A DNA stretch of 43,417 nt, taken from Leptofilum sp050292445. GTDB taxonomy: Bacteria > Chloroflexota > Anaerolineae > Promineifilales > Promineifilaceae. The DNA lies in assembly GCA_050292445.1 (NCBI GenBank), contig JBNKLQ010000008.1, positions 1-43,417 of the forward strand. The letters are read 5' to 3'. Shown piece after piece: positions 26,801-33,449 of this stretch. Under the pieces are notes generated by a model. The model had not been told where the DNA came from, did not search any database, and worked only from the letters and a program-made list of their open reading frames with translations. Within the stretch, counting starts at the first letter, position 1. The number at the start of each line of letters is the position of its first letter. Made by a program: the position numbers and the translations under genes.

Positions 26801-27010
26801 GTAATACTCGACGCCTGTTATTTCTCCATCGGACGTTTGGGCAGGCACGTAAAATGCCATGTGGGCCAGGTTTGCTCGCTCTGTTTCCTGATCCGGTGTT
26901 TTGGAGATGTTGCGGCGGAACATCTGGCCGTCGTCAGCCTGCAAAATGCCAACGACCAAGGCCATGAATAGTCCGAGCAAGGTCATAGATAGAAGTTGTT
27001 TGTTTTTCAT
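23825..27010 (-). CDS. Large secreted surface protein, sialidase/choice-of-anchor-like, co-transcribed with multiheme cytochromes
   Basis: The 1061-residue protein has a signal peptide (MKNKQLLSMT, hydrophobic core to about 25). The body is long and beta-rich. It carries BNR/sialidase-like turns (SLDDGATWKRTNLS, SFDGGVTWTTTP), many Asp/Glu and several Cys pairs. The C-terminus is a beta-sandwich (GWHSFTFSAKDKSGNWSPG) followed by the extreme end QLYLPIMNK, a candidate sorting tail. No heme motif or catalytic signature is visible. It resembles proteins described as choice-of-anchor, but that match is from memory and weak. Start: ATG at 27010 with GGAGGG six bases upstream; an open frame to 27100 would lose the signal peptide. 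First gene of the cytochrome operon, so probably part of the same surface assembly. Confidence 0.85.
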   Translation of the reverse strand: MKNKQLLSMTLLGLFMALVVGILQADDGQMFRRNISKTPDQETERANLAHMAFYVPAQTSDGEITGVEYYDAAGSLVDTRDYAKPLVAVYIDGVEVSAETFALTEAVENPESPLAVLSGAGYGQHDAYAAFSLDDGATWKRTNLSNSADLSSFILANGHAYPGDAHNMTFAIAGDKVLVGWISKYCDGGSPAYTWQDEEENDLYPDIWGVAGSQRSVNYTLQGFPEVGEIPYSCVWSTRGTLLEVDADGVPADGGGFYDIIWTKAERLTSGRRDANRLEINGDGAAGFMMIWQEDPEGLRPGQGLGPGEGWSGAVVNQQTDLWYSYISLDDFVQVQTSDEDETAVSIYDYTSDTMPKVAAPMALPVRLTDNKMCKATGSDPYCYLDFDNVDAEGNLILPDPLPTEPQPGADLCATTVSWTNPGGTTLNLCQTEDGRVLQGRVGASRPRVNVQPYDSDGDRIYDSAWVITAAEESKALGESSTDEDIEPDDIGKNMWYYTFDMLDPGTVMQGGMLNQPAVNPETGVFFDMLVDDFGNSFYETEIARRFSHMTQPIHQIGESGTAGILITKAGILNQGGPADIFLRRLVVPDDVWETCETDGDPTTTEACLPAGYNPYAYENLACDDWAYTDGSNPRYLQGLCLSPAINVSGTTIVSCDNGTSGETCAAAFPWDGGVSPFPKVTEWVQTADNLDDQSWENPYDVAKGHRGIIDGDFVMMMYAWSPNWKANSVGNDHYNLYVRRSFDGGVTWTTTPASLGGDGTETCENYGAGSDYTTVCTSYGAGEFEQSRNVSQLTGNRITVLDPRYTPTGGIKMLPISDLKGIGFTGYEDDVRDPSKFFVVYETGDNTTVAEGEAVPLDLFYSRATNWGDDYDLVEYYNSSTGEVSLEFDWLEHDQEDLSGEAANTANLSGTFYYVVWNQWQEDEYENISESDAIFRRIMFLDEEATEESAPIVQILYISHEVAEYGDTLLFIATARDGDSVGDLPQDDIGGFRWTDTFSGTTTVVGTQKQLNLPANNFQPGWHSFTFSAKDKSGNWSPGISFEVWIVEEFHQLYLPIMNK

Positions 27011-27024
27011 GTTGAGCCCTCCAT

Positions 27025-27041
27025 GGCCATTGAAAATGGCC
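27025..27041 (-). other. Tight hairpin just upstream of the 1061-residue protein's ribosome binding site
   Basis: GGCCATT-GAA-AATGGCC is a perfect 7-bp stem with a 3-base loop, located immediately before the GGAGGG Shine-Dalgarno of the gene starting at 27010. It may protect the mRNA 5' side or separate expression from the upstream regulator gene. Confidence 0.5.
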
Positions 27042-27096
27042 TTGTATGATTGTTGATCAAATAAGAGATCGGGTACTTTCTTGTTTTCAAATGGTT

Positions 27097-27948
27097 TCAC
27101 CCCCTCCTGCCCTCTTGGACGTGATCCATTGAGGAATCTGGTTCATCAAGAGGGTGGCTACATTCTTCTAGCAAAATTTCCAATTCATTTTGTAAAAGCG
27201 AGATCAATCGCTTGCATTGACGCAAGGTTTGTGTTGGTGAGCTGTTTGTTTCGGCAGAATGGCTGAAGGCACGGCTGTTTTCCGTAGAAATTACATTGGC
27301 TCTGATCTCATCGAGATAATTCATTCGTGCCGACTCCAGGCTGTCCACTTGCTCATACAAAGCATTCAGCTTTTGTAAGGCGGCCAGATGTCCTTGCTGA
27401 AAGTGGGTGCGCCATGAGGTGATCCACTCCTGGTTAAAAGGGAGGTTGCGTAAAAAATCGCCCCGATAGAGGGTGATAGCTTGCTGAAGCAGTAATAGCT
27501 CATGGGCAGGATCTGGTTCTGCGGCTGCCTGGGTGAGCAGCTTGTCGAATTCATCAATATCGATCCAAAAGGAGATGCTTTCGTGTAGTTGATAGCCACC
27601 TTCAACCCAAACGATGGGATTGGGCAAATTGAGGATGTGGGTTAGATTTTGGGATACGGCCGTAATCTCCTGCTCAACATCTGCTGCTGATAAATGGGGC
27701 CAGAATTGCTGCTGGAATTCTGAAGAGGTTGTGGCATGATCGCGGTTGAGGGCGAGGTAAATGAAGAGAGCTTTTTGCAAATTGTTGGCCCAGTTTGTCC
27801 CTCTGATGAGACTCCCAGTTTGAAGACAAAGATGGACCGGCCCCAACAGATAAAGGGCAAATATGGGGTTTTTGGTTGGATTTGGCCGTAAATGATGGCG
27901 CATTGGTGCATTCACTTTTTTGATGCGTACCGATTTGTTTATAGTCAT
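27097..27948 (-). CDS. BTAD-domain (SARP-like) transcriptional regulator
   Basis: The 283-residue product has an N-terminal winged-helix-like region (FALYLLGPVHLCLQTG, then LQKALFIYLALNRDHATT and FWPHLSAADVEQEITAV) and a bacterial transcriptional activator domain (about 120-230). The BTAD hallmark reads LLLLQQAITLYRGDFLRNLP plus EWITSWRTHFQQGHLAALQKL. This layout is that of SARP/AfsR-type activators. The DNA-binding half looks less canonical than in the PAS-BTAD protein at 29855-30994. The start is uncertain: ATG at 27948 is preferred, and a GTG at 28008 lies inside a palindrome. No clear Shine-Dalgarno precedes either. It sits 86 bases upstream of the cytochrome operon in the same direction and is its likely regulator (inference). 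Confidence 0.75.
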   Translation of the reverse strand: MTINKSVRIKKVNAPMRHHLRPNPTKNPIFALYLLGPVHLCLQTGSLIRGTNWANNLQKALFIYLALNRDHATTSSEFQQQFWPHLSAADVEQEITAVSQNLTHILNLPNPIVWVEGGYQLHESISFWIDIDEFDKLLTQAAAEPDPAHELLLLQQAITLYRGDFLRNLPFNQEWITSWRTHFQQGHLAALQKLNALYEQVDSLESARMNYLDEIRANVISTENSRAFSHSAETNSSPTQTLRQCKRLISLLQNELEILLEECSHPLDEPDSSMDHVQEGRRG

Positions 27949-27992
27949 TACCGTTTTGTGTGACGGCTTGACTGCTGGTTCCCAAGCAATTT

Positions 27993-28009
27993 GGTGACTT
28001 TGGGTCACC
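27993..28009. promoter_or_regulatory. Palindrome upstream of the BTAD regulator gene
   Basis: GGTGAC-TTTGG-GTCACC is a perfect 6-bp inverted repeat with a 5-base spacer, 45 bases upstream of the preferred start. The same half-site occurs upstream of the PAS-BTAD regulator at 31110-31138. Confidence 0.5.
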
Positions 28010-28035
28010 TGGGAGAAGCGTAGGAATAAAGTACT

Positions 28036-28081
28036 ATGCCGAACTCAACAAATCCTCAACGGATGGGGTTTTTTAGGGGAA
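28036..28081 (-). promoter_or_regulatory. Bipartite element shared with the FG-GAP gene promoter (copy 1)
   Basis: On the minus strand TTCCCCTAAAA is followed after 21 bases by GTTGAGTTCGGCAT. The same two boxes, 11/11 and 13/14 identical, occur at 29787-29839 with a 28-base gap. Both copies lie upstream of a minus-strand gene, so they are probably promoter or activator sites. Confidence 0.5.
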
Positions 28082-28169
28082 GTAGCTTGATTGGACCGTT
28101 AGGGAAGCGGGGAAATGCAACGCAAAGAATTTCAATTTTTGGCACAGCTGCTTTGCGCCAATGACTTTA

Positions 28170-28275
28170 AGTGAAAGCGCAAAAGTTCTTTGAACTAGCA
28201 AGCAACCATTTCTACGCTTTCACTCAAGAAATTCACAAATTCTGACTTGTTTTTAGTCAAAATACTTTTTGTGAA
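28170..28275. other. Two adjacent nested inverted repeats in the gap between the FG-GAP and BTAD genes
   Basis: The first element has outer arms AGTGAAAGCG (28170-28179) and CGCTTTCACT (28215-28224), with an inner AGTTC-TTT-GAACT (28184-28196). The second has outer arms TTCACAAA (28232-28239) and TTTGTGAA (28268-28275), with an inner TGACT (28243-28247)/AGTCA (28255-28259). All stems are perfect. No U-run follows on either strand. This is a structured region of unknown role, possibly a small RNA, a transcript end or a recombination site. Confidence 0.6.
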
Positions 28276-28293
28276 TTACATAAACGGCTGAGA

Positions 28294-29760
28294 TTAGTTT
28301 TTTAAAATCAGGGGGAGAAAGAGGGTGTTTTTTGGTGTGCTGGCGGGTAATCCTTCAAACAGAAACGCCCGACCGCGCAGTTCGGTTTCTTTGCGGTAGT
28401 TGGGGGCACCGACCAGCAGTTCGTCCTGACTGTCGCCATCCACATCGCTGCTGCTGAGGGCAAAGCCAAATTCTGCTTCTGCCTTGTTGCCTTCGGCAAT
28501 CCAGTCTGGCTGGGTGTCTGGGCCGCCTGCGCTACCATAGTAGACAAAAACGCGGCCTTCTAGTGCCTGATCGGCCGTGTATCCATACGCGCCAATGACC
28601 ACATCTTGCAAACCATCACCGTCGATGTCGCTGCTGATTTGTACGGCCGTTCCAAATTGTGTTACGGATTGGTTGGAAACGGCCGTCCACAAAGGCGACA
28701 GTGCAAGACCCGTCTCCGATCCACCGTATAGATAAACCGTCCCAGCTTCTGGCAGGGACGTGTTTTGGCCTGGAGCACCGACAATGACATCATCAAAGCC
28801 ATCCCCGTTGACGTCCCCTGCACCGCCGACGGCTTCACCCAAACGGCCGTTTAGCTGCGTGCCTGTGAGTGTCCAGCATGGTTCCTGCTCTACGCCACTG
28901 CTTGAGCCGCAAAAGACCAACACCTGCCCGGCATCCTCTTCACTGGTATTGGCCAACGGTGCACCGATGATCACATCAGCGTACCCATCCTTGTTGATAT
29001 CGCCTACGGTGGAAACGGCCGTGCCTAAACTGGCCCCCGACTGCCCTCCAAAGGTCGTCCACACTGGCGCGCTTGCCAATCCTGCTTCGCTGCCTAGGTA
29101 AACCTGAGCCATCCCCTCATTGACAAAGCCGTCTTGGGCCCATTTTGCGCCGACAATCACATCATCAAAATTATCGTGATTCACATCCCCGGCGGAAGCC
29201 ACAGACCAACCCAGGTAAGCTTCTACTAGATTGCTTTCAAGCTGCCAGCTAGGCGTTGCTGGCAGGCCGCTGGCTGATCCATAAAAGCCATAAACGCGTC
29301 CCTCGCGTGATTGTTCATGATTGTAACGAGGCGCGCTTACCAAGATGTCGTCGAAACCATCGTGGTTGATGTCCCCGGCAGCGGCCACCGCAAAGCCCAG
29401 GTCTGCGCCCGTTTGATCGCCGCCAAACGTCCAGCTGGGTATCGGTTGCAGGCCACCAGGCGAGCCGTAAAAGGCAAACACGGCACCTGCCTTGTAGGTA
29501 TTGCCGCTGTATTTGGGGGCACCTACCACAATATCCTCAAATCCGTCGCCATTCACATCGCCTGCACCGCTCACCGAGAAACCAAGGCTGGCTGAAGCCT
29601 GATCGCTTTCGTAATACCAGTTGGGAAAATTGAATGCATCTGCTTCAGCGCTAGAACTAGCCTGTGGGGTAATCGCCTGTACGATTTGAATCACAATTAG
29701 CCAAACAATTGCCGCGCACAAAAAGAGGACAACACGGGGGATATAGGCGCACTTTTGCAT
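28294..29760 (-). CDS. Secreted FG-GAP repeat (integrin-alpha-like beta-propeller) protein
   Basis: The 488-residue protein has an N-terminal signal peptide (hydrophobic about 9-27) and seven FG-GAP repeats. Each follows the pattern LGxAVxxxGDVNGDGxxDVIVGAP with an Asp-rich calcium loop (DVNGDGFED, DINHDGFDD, DINKDGYAD, DIDGDGLQD and so on). Seven copies fit a complete seven-bladed propeller. The protein ends TLFLPLILKN, a C-terminal motif also present on the 1061-residue protein. The role is likely surface adhesion or ligand binding; no catalytic residues are apparent. ATG at 29760 with AGGAGG six bases upstream; the SD lies in a CCTGATATCAGG palindrome (29770-29781). Confidence 0.9.
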   Translation of the reverse strand: MQKCAYIPRVVLFLCAAIVWLIVIQIVQAITPQASSSAEADAFNFPNWYYESDQASASLGFSVSGAGDVNGDGFEDIVVGAPKYSGNTYKAGAVFAFYGSPGGLQPIPSWTFGGDQTGADLGFAVAAAGDINHDGFDDILVSAPRYNHEQSREGRVYGFYGSASGLPATPSWQLESNLVEAYLGWSVASAGDVNHDNFDDVIVGAKWAQDGFVNEGMAQVYLGSEAGLASAPVWTTFGGQSGASLGTAVSTVGDINKDGYADVIIGAPLANTSEEDAGQVLVFCGSSSGVEQEPCWTLTGTQLNGRLGEAVGGAGDVNGDGFDDVIVGAPGQNTSLPEAGTVYLYGGSETGLALSPLWTAVSNQSVTQFGTAVQISSDIDGDGLQDVVIGAYGYTADQALEGRVFVYYGSAGGPDTQPDWIAEGNKAEAEFGFALSSSDVDGDSQDELLVGAPNYRKETELRGRAFLFEGLPASTPKNTLFLPLILKN

Positions 29761-29786
29761 GGTAAACCTCCTGATATCAGGATGCC

Positions 29787-29839
29787 ATGCCAAACTCAAC
29801 CGAATCTAAACAAAATCATGTTGTGAAGTTTTAGGGGAA
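29787..29839 (-). promoter_or_regulatory. Bipartite element shared with the BTAD gene upstream region (copy 2)
   Basis: TTCCCCTAAAA (29829-29839, minus strand) and GTTGAGTTTGGCAT (29787-29800) lie 27 to 79 bases upstream of the FG-GAP ATG. See 28036-28081 for the partner. The element may be bound by one of the two BTAD regulators. Confidence 0.5.
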
Positions 29840-29854
29840 ACAAAGAGTAGAGGG

Positions 29855-30994
29855 CTAAGCGTTTCTTATTTTATCGTAGAGTGCCTGAGTTTTGTCACTC
29901 ATGATAATATCGAGCTCATTCGCCAGACATTGGGCCAACCGTTGGCACACCTGAATCGCTTCGGTTCGCTTGCCCAATTTTGTAAATAGTGACATCAATC
30001 TGCGGCAGCTTGTTTCCTGGCAACAGTCTACCGACAATATTCGTTGGTAGATGGCTATAGCCTCTTCATCCATGTTTGTTTTTTCATAGAGTTGGGCCAG
30101 ATCACCCATAGCAGACAGGTAAATTTCTTGCAGGCGAAACTGCTGGTCACGCACCCAGGCGTGCGCGTCTGTGAGGTCGTACAAATAATCCCCGCGATAC
30201 AGGGTCAGGGCGGTTTTGTAAATTTTAACGGCCGTTTCCTCGTTTACCTCGCGCCGCGCCCGGCGTATACCAGACTCAAATGCATCCACATCTAGCCAAT
30301 TTGATTGGGCCTCGGCTAATCGGTAACAGCCATTCTGGTACAACAAATAGCGCGAATGGCTGGCTTTTTCCAGATCTGGCTCCAGGCTGCGGCGCAGATT
30401 GTAAACAGTGGTGTTCAGGTTATGCATCGCCGCCTTGTATTCCAGATTTGGCCATAACATTTCCAGGATTTGTTCACGAGAAACGGCCGTGCCTTTTTGC
30501 GTTGCCAAATAAGCCATCAAAGCCCGTGTTTTTACCCGGTTCCACAGCGGACCTTCTACCGGCATGCCATCTTGGCGCGTGACAACCAACGGGCCCAGCA
30601 AATAAATTCGGAAGGGTTGGTGGGTTTGTACCTCGTGCCGATGCGAACGGAGCAAATGAACCAAAAAGCTTTCATCAATCTCTTCAGGCACTGGAATGGT
30701 GCTCATGTTGGCCAGGATGTACTGCCCATTGCGGTGGCGCAGCTGCAAATCTAAACTAGTGATGGGCACGCCCTGCTTAATGGCCTGACGCACGGGGCAT
30801 TTGGGGGCACAGTAAGGATCGCCTTGCGGTGTGAGTCCGGCCAAAAGCTGCCAGCAATGTTTAGCCACTGCTTCTTCCGCTGAGTATCCAAGCAGCTTGG
30901 CGATTGCTTGATTCCAGAAAGTGATCAGGCCATCTTCATCAACGCTCAATGCACCGTCGCCGATTTTTCCAAAAAAATGTTTGATGGATATCAT
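29855..30994 (-). CDS. PAS-BTAD (SARP-like) transcriptional regulator with Cys cluster in the PAS domain
   Basis: The 379-residue protein begins with a PAS sensor domain (about 1-115): GALSVDEDGLITFWNQAIAKLLGYSAEEA. It contains a Cys-rich stretch (CWQLL, then PYCAPKCPV) that could bind a metal or sense redox. A winged-helix DNA-binding domain follows (about 125-215; FRIYLLGPLVVTRQDG, LMAYLATQKGTAVSREQILEMLWP). A BTAD domain ends the protein (about 230-370; ALTLYRGDYLYDL, then EEAIAIYQRILSVDCCQETSCRRLM). Such proteins activate promoters in response to the PAS signal. The ATG at 30994 is preferred; ATG 31027 or TTG 31036 are possible. The gene sits beside the FG-GAP/cytochrome block and may control it (inference). 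Confidence 0.85.
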   Translation of the reverse strand: MISIKHFFGKIGDGALSVDEDGLITFWNQAIAKLLGYSAEEAVAKHCWQLLAGLTPQGDPYCAPKCPVRQAIKQGVPITSLDLQLRHRNGQYILANMSTIPVPEEIDESFLVHLLRSHRHEVQTHQPFRIYLLGPLVVTRQDGMPVEGPLWNRVKTRALMAYLATQKGTAVSREQILEMLWPNLEYKAAMHNLNTTVYNLRRSLEPDLEKASHSRYLLYQNGCYRLAEAQSNWLDVDAFESGIRRARREVNEETAVKIYKTALTLYRGDYLYDLTDAHAWVRDQQFRLQEIYLSAMGDLAQLYEKTNMDEEAIAIYQRILSVDCCQETSCRRLMSLFTKLGKRTEAIQVCQRLAQCLANELDIIMSDKTQALYDKIRNA

Positions 30995-31109
30995 GTCGAT
31001 TACACTCGTGTGCGATCGTGAGGACATTAACCACAACTAAAACAATAAGATTGATCATGAGTCGATAATGCTTACAAAGTCTCTTACATTAAGAGAAGTT
31101 TGGAGGAGT

Positions 31110-31138
31110 GTCATCCCCTTGAGGTGACAAATGTCATC
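31110..31138. promoter_or_regulatory. Three GGTGAC/GTCATC half-sites in the divergent PAS-BTAD/MutS-like promoter region
   Basis: GTCATC (31110-31115), GGTGAC (31123-31128) and GTCATC (31133-31138) form overlapping inverted pairs. The half-site GGTGAC is the same as in the palindrome upstream of the other BTAD regulator (27993-28009). It is a candidate binding site for one of the two regulators. Confidence 0.45.
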
Positions 31139-31185
31139 ACGTTGTGTAGAAGGCGATATCTTTTTCAATAATGACCCGCTTCCTC

Positions 31186-31191
31186 TATAAT
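31186..31191 (+). promoter_or_regulatory. Probable -10 box of the MutS-like gene, giving a leaderless mRNA
   Basis: A perfect TATAAT ends 11 bases before the ATG at 31202, with TTTTCA at 31162-31167 as a -35 candidate (18-base spacer). Transcription would start within a few bases of the ATG, leaving no room for a Shine-Dalgarno. Confidence 0.5.
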
Positions 31192-31201
31192 CCAAATCTT
31201 G

Positions 31202-33061
31202 ATGACAGAAAAAGCGAAGCAACGCCAACTTTTGCAACACCAACTGGCTCGCCTGGAACGTCGGTTAGCCAGCTTGCGGCAGCGCAGTGAGCAATTTTCC
31301 CGCTGGCGACTGATCTTGTTTGCCCTGGGCGCTTTGTTAAGCGGTGGTAGCTTTTTGCAATGGGGCCCGACGGTGTGGTTGTGGGTAACGGCCGTTGCCT
31401 TCATCCCTTTCATCGTTTCTGTAGTCGTACACCAGCGGATTGATACGGCCGTTACGCGCTTCACTATCTGGCAGCAAATGAAGCAAACACACATCGCCCG
31501 AATGACGCTAGATTGGGATCATTTGCCGGAGCCAAAATCATTCCCTGTAGAACCTGATCATCCTTTTGCCTACGACATCGATCTGGTAGGTGAATTTTCG
31601 TTGCACCGATTGCTGGATACGGCCGTTTCCCGCGAGGGTAGCCAGCGATTGCACCAATGGCTGCTCAATCAGACACCCCAGTCTACTGCTGTGCTGACCC
31701 GGCAAGTACGCGTGCGCGAATTGGCCAGCCAGACGCGCTTCCGTGAGCGATTGGCGCTGCAAGCCACCCTGGCGGTGGACAATGACAATGCCAGCGAGCA
31801 GTGGGCAGGCCAAGAACTGGTTGATTGGCTGCAAGCAGAAAATGAGGGGCGTTCGTTACGGCCGTTGCTCATTGGCCTGTCTGGCTTAGCGGTGGTTAAC
31901 TGGCTCCTTTATGCTGGTTACCAGCTGTGGCATTGGCCACCGCTGTGGATTGGCACGATTTTGCTCTACGGCGTCCTGTTTATCACCCTGGGCTTTCAGC
32001 GTACCTCGACTTTGTTTAGCGACATCATGTTTTTAAGCGACCGACTGCGGGTGCTTAATGGGGTCTTTGCCTTTTTGGAGCAGTGGCGCTTTCGACAAAT
32101 GCCTCAGGTGCAGCAACTTTGCCACCCTTTTTTGGCTGAGGGGGAACGGCCGTCGGCCCATATTGGCCGTATTCAACGGGTGATGACCGGCGTCGGGCTG
32201 CGCCAAAATTGGCTGCTGGGGTTTGTGCTCAATGCTTTAATGCCCTGGGATATTTACTTTGCGTATCGTCTGGATCAATGTCGGGCTGATATAGCCAGGC
32301 AACTCCCTCGTTGGTTGGATGTTTGGTACGAATTGGAAGCCCTTAGCAGTTTGGCCACTTTTGCCTACCTCAACCCCGGCGAATGGGTTTGGCCTAAGCT
32401 AACTACGGCGACGGCGAGCTCCCCTGCGCTTACGGCTACCCGGCTGGGCCATCCACTCATCCCCAGCGACCAGCGCGTCTGCAACGATTTGCAGTTGGAT
32501 CCTGAACAGGCCATTTATCTGATTACCGGGTCCAATATGGCGGGCAAAAGCTCCTTTTTGCGCACCATTGGGGTGAATCTCGTGCTGGCCTATGCCGGTG
32601 GTCCTGCCATTGCCCAATCATTCAGCGCCAGCTGGCTGCGCCTCTTTGCTACCATCCGCGTGGCTGATTCACTCAGCGATGGCTTCTCGTTTTTCTATGC
32701 CGAGGTGCGTCGCCTGTCGCAATTGCTTACCGCGCTGGAAGATGAGGCGGAACGGCCGTTACTTTTCCTTATCGACGAGATTTTCCGAGGCACCAATAAT
32801 CGGGAGCGGCTCATCGGCAGCCGCGCTTATATTCAGGCACTTACCCAAGGCAACGGTCTGGGGGCCATCGCCACGCACGATTTGGAGCTGGTGCAGCTGG
32901 CGGAAGAGACCCCTAAGTTGGTCAATGTTCATTTTCGGGATGATGTGGTAGACGGCCGTATGGTTTTCGATTACAAACTTCATCCTGGCCCGTGCCCCAC
33001 CACCAACGCCCTCAAGATTATGGAATTGGCCGGTTTGCCTATCGAACCACAAAAGACGTAA
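31202..33061 (+). CDS. Membrane-anchored MutS-family ATPase
   Basis: The 619-residue protein has a C-terminal MutS domain V ATPase. Walker A is GSNMAGKS at 443-450, followed by FATIRVADSLSDGFSFF (the mobile MutS segment). Walker B is LFLIDEIFRGTNN with Asp525-Glu526, and the signature His is in ATHDLEL. The N-terminal mismatch-binding and connector domains of true MutS are absent. Instead there are hydrophobic pairs at about 36-77 and 218-268, suggesting four membrane segments. Similar MutS-related proteins occur in Bacteroidota and others with unknown function; a mismatch-repair role should not be assumed. The TTG just before the ATG at 31202 is a less likely start. Confidence 0.87.
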   Translation: MTEKAKQRQLLQHQLARLERRLASLRQRSEQFSRWRLILFALGALLSGGSFLQWGPTVWLWVTAVAFIPFIVSVVVHQRIDTAVTRFTIWQQMKQTHIARMTLDWDHLPEPKSFPVEPDHPFAYDIDLVGEFSLHRLLDTAVSREGSQRLHQWLLNQTPQSTAVLTRQVRVRELASQTRFRERLALQATLAVDNDNASEQWAGQELVDWLQAENEGRSLRPLLIGLSGLAVVNWLLYAGYQLWHWPPLWIGTILLYGVLFITLGFQRTSTLFSDIMFLSDRLRVLNGVFAFLEQWRFRQMPQVQQLCHPFLAEGERPSAHIGRIQRVMTGVGLRQNWLLGFVLNALMPWDIYFAYRLDQCRADIARQLPRWLDVWYELEALSSLATFAYLNPGEWVWPKLTTATASSPALTATRLGHPLIPSDQRVCNDLQLDPEQAIYLITGSNMAGKSSFLRTIGVNLVLAYAGGPAIAQSFSASWLRLFATIRVADSLSDGFSFFYAEVRRLSQLLTALEDEAERPLLFLIDEIFRGTNNRERLIGSRAYIQALTQGNGLGAIATHDLELVQLAEETPKLVNVHFRDDVVDGRMVFDYKLHPGPCPTTNALKIMELAGLPIEPQKT

Positions 33062-33449
33062 CTGCTCAGGTGCGACGCACTTGAAAAGATATAGTTATCC
33101 TCCAACCATTCTGAGAAAGTGCATCTCACCTTTTTGCCTTTTACTCCCTTTTCACCCAATTCGCCCCGCTTTTTCACAGTCTCCCCTGCACCTGGTTGCT
33201 ATACTGCCACTGGTGTCCTGCGGAAACCTAAGCATAAAATTACCATTAATTCTATTTGTAAGTATACCCCTTCAAAATAAGGCAAGATGGCACTCAATGC
33301 CATTCAACAACCTTGCGACAAAACACCTTCGTTGCCTGTTTTTTCGGAAATTTCTTGTGGTGGAGCCAAAACTGAATATTTGTTTACCCAAGCCAGGATT
33401 TGGAGTAACGGCAGTGCGGATATGCTGCATCTTGGTATGAGAGAAAGGT
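33062..33449 (+). promoter_or_regulatory. 388-base gap with a likely promoter for the 1758-residue surface protein
   Basis: TTACCA (33240-33245) and TATACC (33263-33268) are separated by 17 bases and could drive the gene starting at 33450, leaving a leader of about 175 bases. AAAGG precedes the ATG. A 119-codon open frame in this gap has no recognisable features and is not called. No RNA gene or clear terminator for the MutS-like gene was found here. Confidence 0.35.

Noticed and set aside
31202..33061. Canonical mutS or mutS2 assignment
   Set aside because: Mismatch-recognition (FxE) and Smr domains are absent and membrane segments are present, so neither symbol is justified.
33081..33440. 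119-codon open frame in the gap before the 1758-residue gene
   Set aside because: No recognisable domain, no clear ribosome binding site and unusual composition; it overlaps the likely promoter of the downstream gene.
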